A model generated the notes under the pieces. That model was not told the DNA's origin, searched no databases, and was given only the letters and a program-made list of their open reading frames with translations. From assembly GCA_021846695.1 (NCBI GenBank), contig JAJZWN010000014.1, forward strand, positions 1-29,682: a stretch of DNA of 29,682 nt. Reading direction: 5' to 3'. Positions 16,891 to 24,585 of the stretch are shown piece after piece. Each line of letters opens with the position of its first letter. Within the stretch, counting starts at the first letter, position 1. The translations under genes were made by a program, and so were the position numbers. The stretch is from Thermoplasmata archaeon. Its GTDB lineage: Archaea; Thermoplasmatota; Thermoplasmata; Thermoplasmatales; Thermoplasmataceae.

Positions 16891-17643
16891 ATGTATTACC
16901 TTATAAAATATGGATATGAAGGCACCATGTTCAGTGGTTTTCAGCGAGGAAACGGATCAAATAGCGTTGAAGATTCCGTCATAAGAGTACTGGAAAAATA
17001 TGGGATAAGCAGTAATATGGAAAGTGCAGCAAGAACGGATAGATATGTATCGGCAAGGGGGAATGTTCTTCTTCTGGATACAGAAAAAAATATAGCTGAC
17101 GTAATGGGCATTCTCAATTCAAAAATCCGGTACATGTTTTTTTATTCATATTCTGAACTTAATGGGTATATGAATCCAAGGCATAATTCCATGAAAAAAT
17201 ATTCCTATATTATAACAGATAAAATAGATATAGATGCATTGATGGAAACGCTCAGTGAGTTTGTTGGGCAGCATGATTTTGCAAATTTTTGTAAGGTGGA
17301 TGGCAGGAACACTGTGAGAACCATAAATGAAATAGATTATACATCCCACAATGAGTTTTATATAATTAATATATACGGAAAAAGCTTTATCTGGCACCAG
17401 ATAAGAAGCATTATGGCCTTTGCCCTGATGGGAAATAAACATCCCTTTTCAATTGAAGGCAAATTTACATATCTGGCTAGGCCTGAACCTCTTGTATTGA
17501 TGGATATATCATACGAGCATATAGATTTTGTAAATTTCGCCCTCAACCATCACAATAGCTTTTTGGAAGAAACCGAAAAATCAGTTAAAACCAGATACAT
17601 GCTTTACCAAATTTTTACTGACAATCCGGATAAAGGCCATTAG
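16891..17643 (+). CDS. truA: tRNA pseudouridine synthase A (TruA)
   Basis: This 250-residue enzyme converts uridines 38-40 of the tRNA anticodon arm to pseudouridine. The catalytic loop AARTDRYVSARGNV (residues 46-59) carries the essential Asp50. It departs from the bacterial GRTDAGVHA but is of the kind seen in archaeal TruA. The N-terminus YLIKYGYEGTMFSGFQRG is the usual substrate-binding strand and loop, and FIWHQIRSIMAFAL near 170 matches the conserved F-L-x-x-Q-I-R-x-x-x segment. The length is normal. It has a strong Shine-Dalgarno site and is followed 55-64 bp later, on the same strand, by an AlaX-like gene with its own TATA box. Confidence 0.93.
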   Translation: MYYLIKYGYEGTMFSGFQRGNGSNSVEDSVIRVLEKYGISSNMESAARTDRYVSARGNVLLLDTEKNIADVMGILNSKIRYMFFYSYSELNGYMNPRHNSMKKYSYIITDKIDIDALMETLSEFVGQHDFANFCKVDGRNTVRTINEIDYTSHNEFYIINIYGKSFIWHQIRSIMAFALMGNKHPFSIEGKFTYLARPEPLVLMDISYEHIDFVNFALNHHNSFLEETEKSVKTRYMLYQIFTDNPDKGH

Positions 17644-17674
17644 TCTTTATACGATATATGAAAAAATAAAAATA

Positions 17675-17683
17675 AAATTATAT
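17675..17683 (+). promoter_or_regulatory. TATA box of the AlaX-like gene
   Basis: AAATTATAT is centred about 28 bp upstream of ATG 17707 but only 19 bp from ATG 17698. Archaeal spacing favours a leaderless start at 17707, and homologues begin at the same place. Confidence 0.5.
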
Positions 17684-17706
17684 AGAAATAAGTTCTTATG
17701 TGCTTA

Positions 17707-18420
17707 ATGATAACTGAGCAACTATTTTTAAAAGACTCATATTTAAAGGAATGTGAGGGGAAGGTTTTAATGTGTGAGTTCACAGACCTTACCGTAGACA
17801 GAACAATATTTTTTCCAACAATGGACGGACAGCAGAATGATAAGGGTGAAATATTAATTGATGGAAAAACATTCGGAATAGTGGATGTATGGACGGATGG
17901 AGATTATATCCACCTTATTTCACTGGATACCTATCCAGACAATATAGTAGGAAAAACAATACAGCAGAAACTTGACTGGAACGTCAGAAACATACATATG
18001 AGGTTTAGAACGGCCATGTTCATAATATCTGGACTGGCGTATAAGTTCTACAATGCAAAATCCAGGATAAGCCAGACATATGATGATAAGGCCTGGGTGG
18101 ATCTATACATAGACAATATTACAGAGGATATCGTTAAAAACATAACGGAAGAAGCAAATAAGATCGTAAAGCAAAATATTCCCATTAAGATAGAATACTT
18201 AAACAGCAATGATTTTCCAAGGGAAAAACAGAGGATGAGCTATTCCACTGGGACTCTTCCGGATGATGAAAAGCTCCGTGTTATAAACATATCAGGGCTC
18301 CCTTTGCAGGCTGATTACGGGCTTTATACTGCCTCCACAGGAGAAGTGGGAGAGATAGAAATAGCAAGTTCAATGGTAAAGGGAAAAATAGACAAGAGGC
18401 TGACTATCACCCTGAAATAA
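17707..18420 (+). CDS. AlaX-like alanyl-tRNA editing-domain protein lacking zinc ligands
   Basis: The fold of the AlaRS/AlaX editing domain is clear. MITEQLFLKDSYLKECEGKVL is the N-terminus, FFPTMDGQQNDKGEI replaces the usual FYPxGGGQxxDxG (33-48), DWNVRNIHMRFRTAMFIIS replaces the HxxxH helix (90-108), and LPLQADYGLYTASTGEVG replaces the CxxxH motif. Homologues bind Zn2+ with two His in the first motif and Cys plus His in the second. Here these are Arg101, Phe105, Asp203 and Tyr207, so all four ligands are lost while the frame and flanking residues stay conserved. It is 237 residues from ATG 17707 (an in-frame ATG at 17698 would add three). AlaX proteins deacylate Ser- or Gly-tRNA-Ala; whether this one still does is doubtful, and a binding or altered-editing role is possible. 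Confidence 0.82.
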   Translation: MITEQLFLKDSYLKECEGKVLMCEFTDLTVDRTIFFPTMDGQQNDKGEILIDGKTFGIVDVWTDGDYIHLISLDTYPDNIVGKTIQQKLDWNVRNIHMRFRTAMFIISGLAYKFYNAKSRISQTYDDKAWVDLYIDNITEDIVKNITEEANKIVKQNIPIKIEYLNSNDFPREKQRMSYSTGTLPDDEKLRVINISGLPLQADYGLYTASTGEVGEIEIASSMVKGKIDKRLTITLK

Positions 18421-18436
18421 TTTATAGGAAATTGAA

Positions 18437-18455
18437 TTTTTTTTCCAATTCATTT
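18437..18455 (+). terminator. Candidate T-rich terminator after the AlaX-like gene
   Basis: A run of eight T (18437-18444) lies 17 bp after the stop codon. TGAATT before and within the run and AATTCA after it can pair in a short stem. Archaeal termination commonly uses such T tracts. Confidence 0.35.
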
Positions 18456-18506
18456 ATCCGGTTAAAAACCGATAGATTGAATTATAAGTATTTTATATGA
18501 TTTTAC

Positions 18507-19601
18507 ATGAATGAGCTGGATTTAATAAATAAAATGAACAGGGGCATTTCGTATATAGGAATTGCCATAGCTGTCATTGCATTTTTCTTTACGCTTCCGT
18601 TCCTGATAAAGGATATGAACTTAATAACAGGCGTTTCTGGCCTGTATTTCTACCTTAATATTACAGTTACTAGAACTCTGGCATATATATTCATTATACT
18701 GGGTATTGTTACAGTGATTGCCTCATTTATGCCCTTTTTTTATAATAATGTAAAATTTTCAAGCTTTGATGCAAAAAATAATGCGTACTTTTTCTCTGCG
18801 GTTTCCGTTTACATAGCTATTTTAGTATTTTCCTCTGTAATTATTGAGGTTTTTGACCCATCAGTAGCAGTTAGCCCGGTAACCTATATGCCCTTGGGAG
18901 AGCAAAATTTCATTTATCTTATGAGCGCCGTGTTTCAGGTTCTTATATTTGAGTTCATACCTATAACAATATTAATTGCCATCTTGCTTCTGGCTACCAG
19001 AAAATTCAAATTATCATCATTTCTTAATCCCTATGGATATATAAAAGGCTATATAGCCATTTTTATGATTTTACCGGCAGCAGTATCAGTATTAATCACA
19101 AATTACAATTTATACGATTCAATTTTAATCTACCTCTCTACACTTGCCCTAAGTTTTATTTACATAAGATTTGGGATGCTCAGGTCTGTACTGGCAAGTT
19201 TCATATCCTCATTTATTGAATTTGCACTTACAGCCTTTGCACATAATGTCATAATATCATCGATTGTATCAACATTCATTTTTATCTGGGCCTTTGCGGG
19301 GCTTTATACAGTAACTTTTTACCTTGTGGACAGGAATAGAAAAGCCTCCAAAAAAACACAGGATAGCGACACTGAAAAAACTGGAACCCCTGATGCAGCA
19401 GAAAGAATTCAGCAGAGGATAAAAACACCTCCCGATGAACTGTGGATAAGGAGTGCATGCCCCAATTGCGGAAATGTGGAATACAGGATAGGCCTTGATA
19501 TGTCTCTTGAGTGCACAAAATGCGGGCAGAAGCTGGACAGGGATTATACAGGCCCATATAATATAATTATTAGCAATGCCATAGGGCGGCGCCAGCCATA
19601 A
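18507..19601 (+). CDS. Polytopic membrane protein with C-terminal zinc ribbon
   Basis: This 364-residue protein has about eight hydrophobic segments between residues 15 and 275. A charged linker follows (about 277-310, rich in Lys, Asp, Glu and Thr), then a cytoplasmic zinc-ribbon-like knuckle with C318-P-N-C321 and C336-T-K-C339. No transporter or enzyme motif was recognised. The ribbon may bind a partner protein or sense metal; this is only an inference. It is a single gene between the AlaX-like gene (86 bp upstream) and rpl10e (132 bp downstream), with an AATTATAAG element about 24 bp before the ATG that fits a leaderless transcript. Confidence 0.7.
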   Translation: MNELDLINKMNRGISYIGIAIAVIAFFFTLPFLIKDMNLITGVSGLYFYLNITVTRTLAYIFIILGIVTVIASFMPFFYNNVKFSSFDAKNNAYFFSAVSVYIAILVFSSVIIEVFDPSVAVSPVTYMPLGEQNFIYLMSAVFQVLIFEFIPITILIAILLLATRKFKLSSFLNPYGYIKGYIAIFMILPAAVSVLITNYNLYDSILIYLSTLALSFIYIRFGMLRSVLASFISSFIEFALTAFAHNVIISSIVSTFIFIWAFAGLYTVTFYLVDRNRKASKKTQDSDTEKTGTPDAAERIQQRIKTPPDELWIRSACPNCGNVEYRIGLDMSLECTKCGQKLDRDYTGPYNIIISNAIGRRQP

Positions 19602-19733
19602 TCAAATAATATATTTATTAGGATGTCTTTAATGGATTCTTATACATGCAGACTTTAAGGCATTGTAAATTGCTATCTATAAATCATTTTCATAAATGTT
19701 TTTATACGCGCATGAATTCATGAATAGATTATT

Positions 19734-20264
19734 ATGGTAACTAAACCAGCAAGAATGTATTCAAAGATTTCAGGCCCTGCATACACAAGAAAGGAGTTCA
19801 TGGGCGGGGTACCCTATCCTAAAATTACCACTTTCGTACAGGGAAACCAGAAACGGGAATTTGAGATTGAAATGCAGTTGATAGCAGAGGAGGCCTGCCA
19901 GATCAGGCATACAGCTCTTGAAGCGGCAAGGATTTCCATAAACAGGAAATTACTTGAAAATGTGGGAGCAGGCAATTATTTCCTTCACATTAGGCCATAT
20001 CCGCACCAGGTAATTCGTGAGCACAAAATGGCCACAGGAGCCGGTGCTGATAGGATATCAAGTGGAATGAGAATGGCTTTTGGAAAACCTGTGGGAACTG
20101 CTGCAAGAGTTCACCCCGGTGAAATTATTATGGTGGGAAAAGTAGACAGGGGAAGCGCAAAAACCATGAAAGAGGCGTTAAAGAAAGCTTCGATAAAACT
20201 GCCTACACCGTGCAAAGTAATAGTAACAAAGGGAAAGGAAATAACCTCTAAGATGGGGTTATAA
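19734..20264 (+). CDS. rpl10e: Large-subunit ribosomal protein L10e (uL16)
   Basis: This 176-residue protein is unmistakable: the N-terminus PARMYSKISGPAYTRKEFMGG, the central CQIRHTALEAARISINRKL and YFLHIRPYPHQVIREHKMA, and the GADRISSGMRMAFGKPVGTAAR loop that approaches the peptidyl-transferase centre. The length is normal for archaea. It binds 23S rRNA near the A site. A TATA element (TTTTTATA, 19699-19706) sits about 31 bp upstream of the ATG. Its stop codon is 2 bp from the end of the convergent agmatinase gene. Confidence 0.97.
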   Translation: MVTKPARMYSKISGPAYTRKEFMGGVPYPKITTFVQGNQKREFEIEMQLIAEEACQIRHTALEAARISINRKLLENVGAGNYFLHIRPYPHQVIREHKMATGAGADRISSGMRMAFGKPVGTAARVHPGEIIMVGKVDRGSAKTMKEALKKASIKLPTPCKVIVTKGKEITSKMGL

Positions 20265-20266
20265 AT

Positions 20267-21130
20267 TTATTTTTTCAGGGCCTTTTCCCGGCTCCCTATA
20301 AAATCCTGTATTAATTTTGCTGCAAGCATTGAAGTGTTCCCGTTATCGTATAACGGTGTCATTTCATTTATATCAAAACCAATTATTCTGTCAGAAATTG
20401 ATGTCAAAATGCTTCTCACATCGTATGATGTTAGGCCGTATGGTTCTGGTGTTCCAACTCCCGGTGCGTATGCCGGGTCAAAACCGTCCATGTCTATGGA
20501 GAAGTATACACGGTCAGAAGTTTTTTCCATGATCTCAGTAATGACCTTATCTATGCCTGATGCACGGACTTCGTTAGCGGAAATGAATCTTACTTTCTCA
20601 TATTCACCGGATGCAATTTCCTCGTAGGATGTTGATCGTGTTCCAACAGATATGATCCTGTTTTTTCCAAGCAACTCCAGTGCCCTTCGGGTAACGCAGG
20701 CGTGGTTGTACTTATTATCCATGTACGAATCCCTGAAATCCGAATGTGCATCTATAATTACCATACTCACGTCTCTAAGGTTCCACAGTGCACCAACAGT
20801 AAGAGAATGCTCACCCCCCAGCATTATAGGTATCTTTTTGTCACGGAATATTGTGGATGTGACAGTTTCTACCTCACTGAGTATGTAATCAACATCCTCG
20901 TACACTGGAAGGTCTCCAAGGTCGCAAATTTTGGCATCAAGTAGATTTATGCCGTAATTCACCTCATAGGACTCAAGATTGTCGTAGGCGAATCTAATGG
21001 AGTTAGGTGCAAGCCTTGAACCTCTCCTAAAACTCGAAGTATTGTCAAATGGGGCACCGAATATTACATAATCCGCTTCCTCATAGCTGGCTAATGCATC
21101 GGCAATTTTCAGATGGGAGAAATGCGACAT
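20267..21130 (-). CDS. speB: Agmatinase/ureohydrolase family protein
   Basis: This enzyme hydrolyses agmatine (or a related guanidino compound) to putrescine plus urea. The binuclear Mn ligands of the ureohydrolase family are all visible: GGEHS, VIIDAHSDFRDSY and SIDMDGFDPAYAPGVGTPEP. The start was set at the ATG at 21130 ([13 protein letters not shown], 287 residues), which overlaps the TAA of the aIF5A gene as TAATG. A longer frame from 21172 would overlap aIF5A by 43 bases and adds residues unlike the family. The pair is one operon: polyamine made by this enzyme can feed the hypusine modification of aIF5A. Archaeal members differ in substrate, so agmatine is probable, not proven. Confidence 0.88.
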   Translation of the reverse strand: MSHFSHLKIADALASYEEADYVIFGAPFDNTSSFRRGSRLAPNSIRFAYDNLESYEVNYGINLLDAKICDLGDLPVYEDVDYILSEVETVTSTIFRDKKIPIMLGGEHSLTVGALWNLRDVSMVIIDAHSDFRDSYMDNKYNHACVTRRALELLGKNRIISVGTRSTSYEEIASGEYEKVRFISANEVRASGIDKVITEIMEKTSDRVYFSIDMDGFDPAYAPGVGTPEPYGLTSYDVRSILTSISDRIIGFDINEMTPLYDNGNTSMLAAKLIQDFIGSREKALKK

Positions 21131-21519
21131 TAATTCTGCAGCATTATCTTCCTTTTTCCCATAGCTTCCCAATATGGCACCTCCATTCCCGGTTTTAACC
21201 TATCCTGGTCTTCGGGTTCTATTGGCAGAATAAATGTCTCGAAACTTTCCGAATCCATCAACTGTGCCTCATTATTTGCAATAGAAAGTATCTGTGCATT
21301 CTTCTTAACAATTATGGGAACCTTTATCTTGTGTTTCACAGGGTAAACCACACTATGTTTCTGCCCGTCAAATACTCCTATAGCGACAATTCGCCCTTTT
21401 GCTTCACCATGTTTGCCCGGTTTTGACATTGTAATATCAACTATTTTGCATGGTGAATCATCTATTAACATGTATCTCCCAACTTTTAATTCCCTAACTT
21501 CAGCTTCTGTCCAGCTCAT
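21130..21519 (-). CDS. Translation factor aIF5A
   Basis: This 129-residue factor promotes peptide bond formation at stalled ribosomes. The hypusination loop is [13 protein letters not shown], with Lys36 as the residue to be modified (eukaryotic STSKTGKHGHAK). It is followed by the OB-fold strands seen in [12 protein letters not shown] and [23 protein letters not shown]. Two domains and normal archaeal length are visible. The gene has its own TATA box (21549-21556, about 33 bp upstream) and overlaps the agmatinase gene by one base. Confidence 0.96.
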   Translation of the reverse strand: MSWTEAEVRELKVGRYMLIDDSPCKIVDITMSKPGKHGEAKGRIVAIGVFDGQKHSVVYPVKHKIKVPIIVKKNAQILSIANNEAQLMDSESFETFILPIEPEDQDRLKPGMEVPYWEAMGKRKIMLQN

Positions 21520-21548
21520 AACTAATCCTGTAGTTAATATTTTAAGCC

Positions 21549-21556
21549 TTTATATA
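21549..21556 (-). promoter_or_regulatory. TATA box of the aIF5A-agmatinase operon
   Basis: Minus-strand TATATAAA is centred 33 bp upstream of the aIF5A ATG, predicting a leader of only a few bases. Confidence 0.5.
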
Positions 21557-21603
21557 TTTTTATATCTATATGGCTATTTAGTACTTTTTATTGAATGCGT
21601 AAT

Positions 21604-22470
21604 TCAAAATGGCATATTCCCAAAACCACCAGTTCCACCCTTACGCCTGATTGATGAATTTATCAGGTTTTCATCCAGTCCATCCGGCAGTCCTTTGCCG
21701 TTGATATAATCAAACAGAATTAATTTGAAAATATTAGTATATGTAAAGTTGAGTATCAATCCAAGAATTATCAAAAGCACGGCAATTATTATAATGGGAA
21801 GGATGACAGCAAAGGATATTCCTGCCCCTGCAAGAACTACTGAGAGTAACAGTAATATGAAACCGGAACCTGTGAAAATAAGTGTATAAATATCTATGTA
21901 TATGACACCGCCGAATGTGTTTCCAAAATGGGATTTTATTGTTTCCACACTTTTCTCTATTGCTCTTATGGGCCCAAGTTTATAATCAAGTATAGATGGA
22001 ACTACAAAAAAAGTAGCCACAGTTATTGCAAATGATCCCATTGAAGCAATAATTATGCCGCCTATTCCCCTGACCCGTGATTCTATTGCTCTCAGTATCA
22101 TCAAAAGCACGCTATAGAGTATTGCCCATTCAAATGCCTTGCCTGAGTACTGCCTTGAAATGGATAGGGCTTGTCCCATGGAAACCGGATTTCCAGACCT
22201 GTAACCACGGTAAGATATCATCATGGCTATTATCAGCAAGGTTGCAACGAAGTACGTGAATACATATGCCAGAAAAATACCCAGAATATAATAATAATCA
22301 GAATAGGGTGTAACAGGTACCTCAAGAATGAGCAGAACAAAGGTGGCAATGAATATGATACCGCTGATCAGGCCAGTTATTACGGGATATAAATATAATT
22401 TTTTATTGCCTGAAATACTCTTTCTAACCTGTTTCGCGAGTTTCCAGCCGCTTTTTAGGCTTTCAAACAT
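21604..22470 (-). CDS. Membrane protein of unknown function (DUF6159-like)
   Basis: This 288-residue protein begins with an amphipathic basic segment (FESLKSGWKLAKQVRKSISGNKKLYLYPVI) that leads into about six membrane helices. The opening 'GW.L......I..NK.L..YP' and the helix AIEKSVETIKSHFGNTFGGV near residue 170 resemble the DUF6159/glycerophosphoryl-diester-associated membrane family. No active site is visible. It follows the amidohydrolase gene after 19 bp on the same strand and may be co-transcribed with it. A short cytoplasmic tail, rich in Gly and Arg (SSIRRKGGTGGFGNMPF), ends the protein. Confidence 0.65.
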   Translation of the reverse strand: MFESLKSGWKLAKQVRKSISGNKKLYLYPVITGLISGIIFIATFVLLILEVPVTPYSDYYYILGIFLAYVFTYFVATLLIIAMMISYRGYRSGNPVSMGQALSISRQYSGKAFEWAILYSVLLMILRAIESRVRGIGGIIIASMGSFAITVATFFVVPSILDYKLGPIRAIEKSVETIKSHFGNTFGGVIYIDIYTLIFTGSGFILLLLSVVLAGAGISFAVILPIIIIAVLLIILGLILNFTYTNIFKLILFDYINGKGLPDGLDENLINSSIRRKGGTGGFGNMPF

Positions 22471-22489
22471 AGAAGTGTATTATTATGGG

Positions 22490-23740
22490 TTATAAATAAT
22501 TTAGTTCCGCAAATTTTGACTCTTCCGTGGTGTTAAAATTCTTTGAGCGGATAATTTTTCCATTTACCATAACCGATTCTACATTCTCAGGGTTGGCTGA
22601 AAACACTATATTATTGACTATATTAGAATCATTATATGGCATTGTATTGTATTTGTTCATGTCAAGTATAACCAGATCGGCAAGGTATCCCTCACGAATT
22701 ATTCCTATGGGGGATTTTAATGCAATTCCCGCATTTCTGGTGGCCATATCCATGATCTGCTGTGATTTTACAGTGTCGGCTGACCAGCGGTCGTTGTTTA
22801 TTGATATTGCGGAATATTTCATCTCCTCAAACATGTTCAGAGAGTTGTTGCTTCCTGAGCTGTCGGTTCCTAGAGAGACGTTCACATTATTGGATAACAG
22901 TTCTGGTACAGGTGCTATGCCACCGGATGAAAGCTTGGCATTGCTTATTGCATTCCATGAAACTGAAGTCTTATATTTTGAAAGAATCTTGATTTCATTC
23001 AACGTAATCCAGACGCAGTGGGCAGCAATAATTCTATCTGACAGGAAACCTATTGCGCCAAGATGTTCCACAGGCCGTTCGTTATGTGTTTTTACAAAAT
23101 CATATACCTCTTTTCTGGTCTCAGAAAGATGTGTGTGCACCATAACGTTGTATTTTTCAGCCAGTTCTTTTACGCGGTAATAGTTCTCATCAGATGATAC
23201 GTATATGCCCTGAATGCCGGCCATAGGAATTACAGTGCCCGGGTGTTCCTTTCTGATAAAGGCCTCTGCATTTTTTACAGGGTCGCCTCTCTGTGTAGTA
23301 AATTCCTGATCAAGGGTGGCCCATGCAAGGAAGCCTCTCATGCCGATTTTCTCCACAGCTTTCTCTACAATATCTTCTGAATAATAAAGGTCAACAAAGG
23401 ATGTGGTTCCTGAGTTTATCATCTCGTTCATGCCAAGAAGGCTGGAATTATAAATGCCTTCATCTGTCCGCTGTGAATCAAGTTTTGACGTTTTGTCCAG
23501 AAATTCTGAAAGTACAATGTCATCGAGTAACCCCTTGAATCCACTCATGCCAACATGTGTATGTGTATTAATGAATCCTGGAATGATAACCCTGTTTTTA
23601 GCATTTATTTCCTCATCATGGTCTGGTTTCTCTTTTCCCACATATGCTATTTTATTTCCCTCTACCAGAATGTTGCCATGTATTATATCCCTGGTATCAT
23701 TTTCTGTGATTACTGTTCCATCCTTGATCAGAATACTCAT
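22490..23740 (-). CDS. Amidohydrolase, MTA/SAH (deoxyadenosine) deaminase type
   Basis: This 416-residue metallo-hydrolase of the cytosine deaminase/TRZ-ATZ group carries metal ligands H60 and H62 in FINTHTHVGM, the HTHLSET strand, AAHCVW, and GTDSSGSNNSLNMF, where Asp is catalytic. The SNAKLSSGGIAPV segment matches the substrate-binding motif of MTA/SAH deaminases. It most likely deaminates S-adenosylhomocysteine, methylthioadenosine or 5'-deoxyadenosine; guanine or another purine cannot be excluded. The start was placed at ATG 23740, because a TATA-like stretch (23757-23768) lies about 23 bp upstream and family members begin MxILIKxGxxIT. A TTG at 23755 would add five atypical residues. Confidence 0.85.
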   Translation of the reverse strand: MSILIKDGTVITENDTRDIIHGNILVEGNKIAYVGKEKPDHDEEINAKNRVIIPGFINTHTHVGMSGFKGLLDDIVLSEFLDKTSKLDSQRTDEGIYNSSLLGMNEMINSGTTSFVDLYYSEDIVEKAVEKIGMRGFLAWATLDQEFTTQRGDPVKNAEAFIRKEHPGTVIPMAGIQGIYVSSDENYYRVKELAEKYNVMVHTHLSETRKEVYDFVKTHNERPVEHLGAIGFLSDRIIAAHCVWITLNEIKILSKYKTSVSWNAISNAKLSSGGIAPVPELLSNNVNVSLGTDSSGSNNSLNMFEEMKYSAISINNDRWSADTVKSQQIMDMATRNAGIALKSPIGIIREGYLADLVILDMNKYNTMPYNDSNIVNNIVFSANPENVESVMVNGKIIRSKNFNTTEESKFAELNYL

Positions 23741-23835
23741 GGGAGGTAATCCCAATATTATTAATAATTCTTTATGGGATTCTGACTGTTAATGGACAAT
23801 ACTACATATTCTGATATTATGTTTTTATAGGATTT

Positions 23836-23952
23836 ATGGAGAAGTTTCACACCTTAAGAGATGCCTGTGAGTTAAGGACACCTTTTAGGCATCTCAGTAC
23901 TCTGCTGGGATTTGAAACGTGCACATTTGAAACGGCATTCTGCTTCCTGTAG
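23836..23952 (+). other. Possible 38-codon small ORF with a 9-bp hairpin, convergent to iorB
   Basis: ATG 23836 to TAG 23952 would encode 38 residues (MEKFHTLRDACELRTPFRHL and on), filling exactly the gap before the iorB stop. Its DNA contains a perfect inverted repeat GAGATGCCT (23858-23866) / AGGCATCTC (23887-23895) with a 20-nt loop, and two TTTGAAACG copies (23911 and 23926). No TATA box at leaderless distance or Shine-Dalgarno site was found. The hairpin may instead be a structured RNA or the iorB terminator. Confidence 0.25.
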
Positions 23953-24585
23953 TTAAGAACTTCTGTTCTGTATTGTTGAATTTTCCCGAATATTGGTTTT
24001 CATACGCCCAGACAGTGCAATTCCAAGTTCAAGTGCTTTCATGTTAATGCCGAGTTTTTTCTCGGGAAATGTGTCTTTTAAAACATAAACAACTTCATCG
24101 GCAGTCATGGGAAATAGATTTAAACCAAGTGCTACACCGATCATTACTATGTTAACCGCTTTTGATGATCCTGCTTCCATTGCTATCTCTCCTGCCTCAA
24201 CAGGGTATATCCTTGTTCCCATGCCGTATTTTTCCATCAGGTCCTCCAAGCATGGATATTCCTTCTTATGCATGCTCAGGGATATTGGATTGATTTTCTC
24301 TGTGCTCATAAGTGCTGTTCCAACGTTTTCAAAGGATTCGATCGCACGAAATGTTTCTATTAATTCAAGCCCAATGACAAGATCGCAGGAACTCTGTGAA
24401 ATAATGGGCCCATAACAGTCTCCAATCCTCACGTCGACTGTGACAGAACCGCCTCTTTGCGAGAGCCCATGAATCTCTGACATGATAACTTTTTGCCCTG
24501 ACCTCATTGCAGCTTCTGAGATTATATTTCCTGCGGTTATTATCCCCTGCCCACCAACCCCAGCAAGTCTAATATTATAAGTCAT
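23953..24585 (-). CDS. iorB: Indolepyruvate:ferredoxin oxidoreductase beta subunit
   Basis: This 210-residue protein has the gamma-domain signature of 2-oxoacid:ferredoxin oxidoreductases: AGVGGQGIITAGNIISEAA (8-26), IMSEIHGLSQRGGSVTVDVRIG, and later AVNIVMIGVALGLNLF. With IorA it oxidatively decarboxylates arylpyruvates (from Trp, Phe and Tyr) to aryl-acyl-CoA, passing electrons to ferredoxin. Its ATG overlaps the iorA stop as ATGA, so translation is coupled and the subunits are made in equal amounts. The length is normal. Confidence 0.93.
   Translation of the reverse strand: MTYNIRLAGVGGQGIITAGNIISEAAMRSGQKVIMSEIHGLSQRGGSVTVDVRIGDCYGPIISQSSCDLVIGLELIETFRAIESFENVGTALMSTEKINPISLSMHKKEYPCLEDLMEKYGMGTRIYPVEAGEIAMEAGSSKAVNIVMIGVALGLNLFPMTADEVVYVLKDTFPEKKLGINMKALELGIALSGRMKTNIRENSTIQNRSS

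Noticed and set aside
21131..21172. Extended agmatinase N-terminus starting at 21172
   Set aside because: It would overlap aIF5A by 43 bases; the TAATG junction at 21130 gives a family-like start.
22527..23180. A 217-codon plus-strand frame opposite the amidohydrolase
   Set aside because: Shadow of a gene with all metal ligands intact on the minus strand.
23902..23934. GGGATTTGAAACG resembling the end of a CRISPR repeat
   Set aside because: Only two short TTTGAAACG copies 15 bp apart, with no spacer-repeat periodicity.
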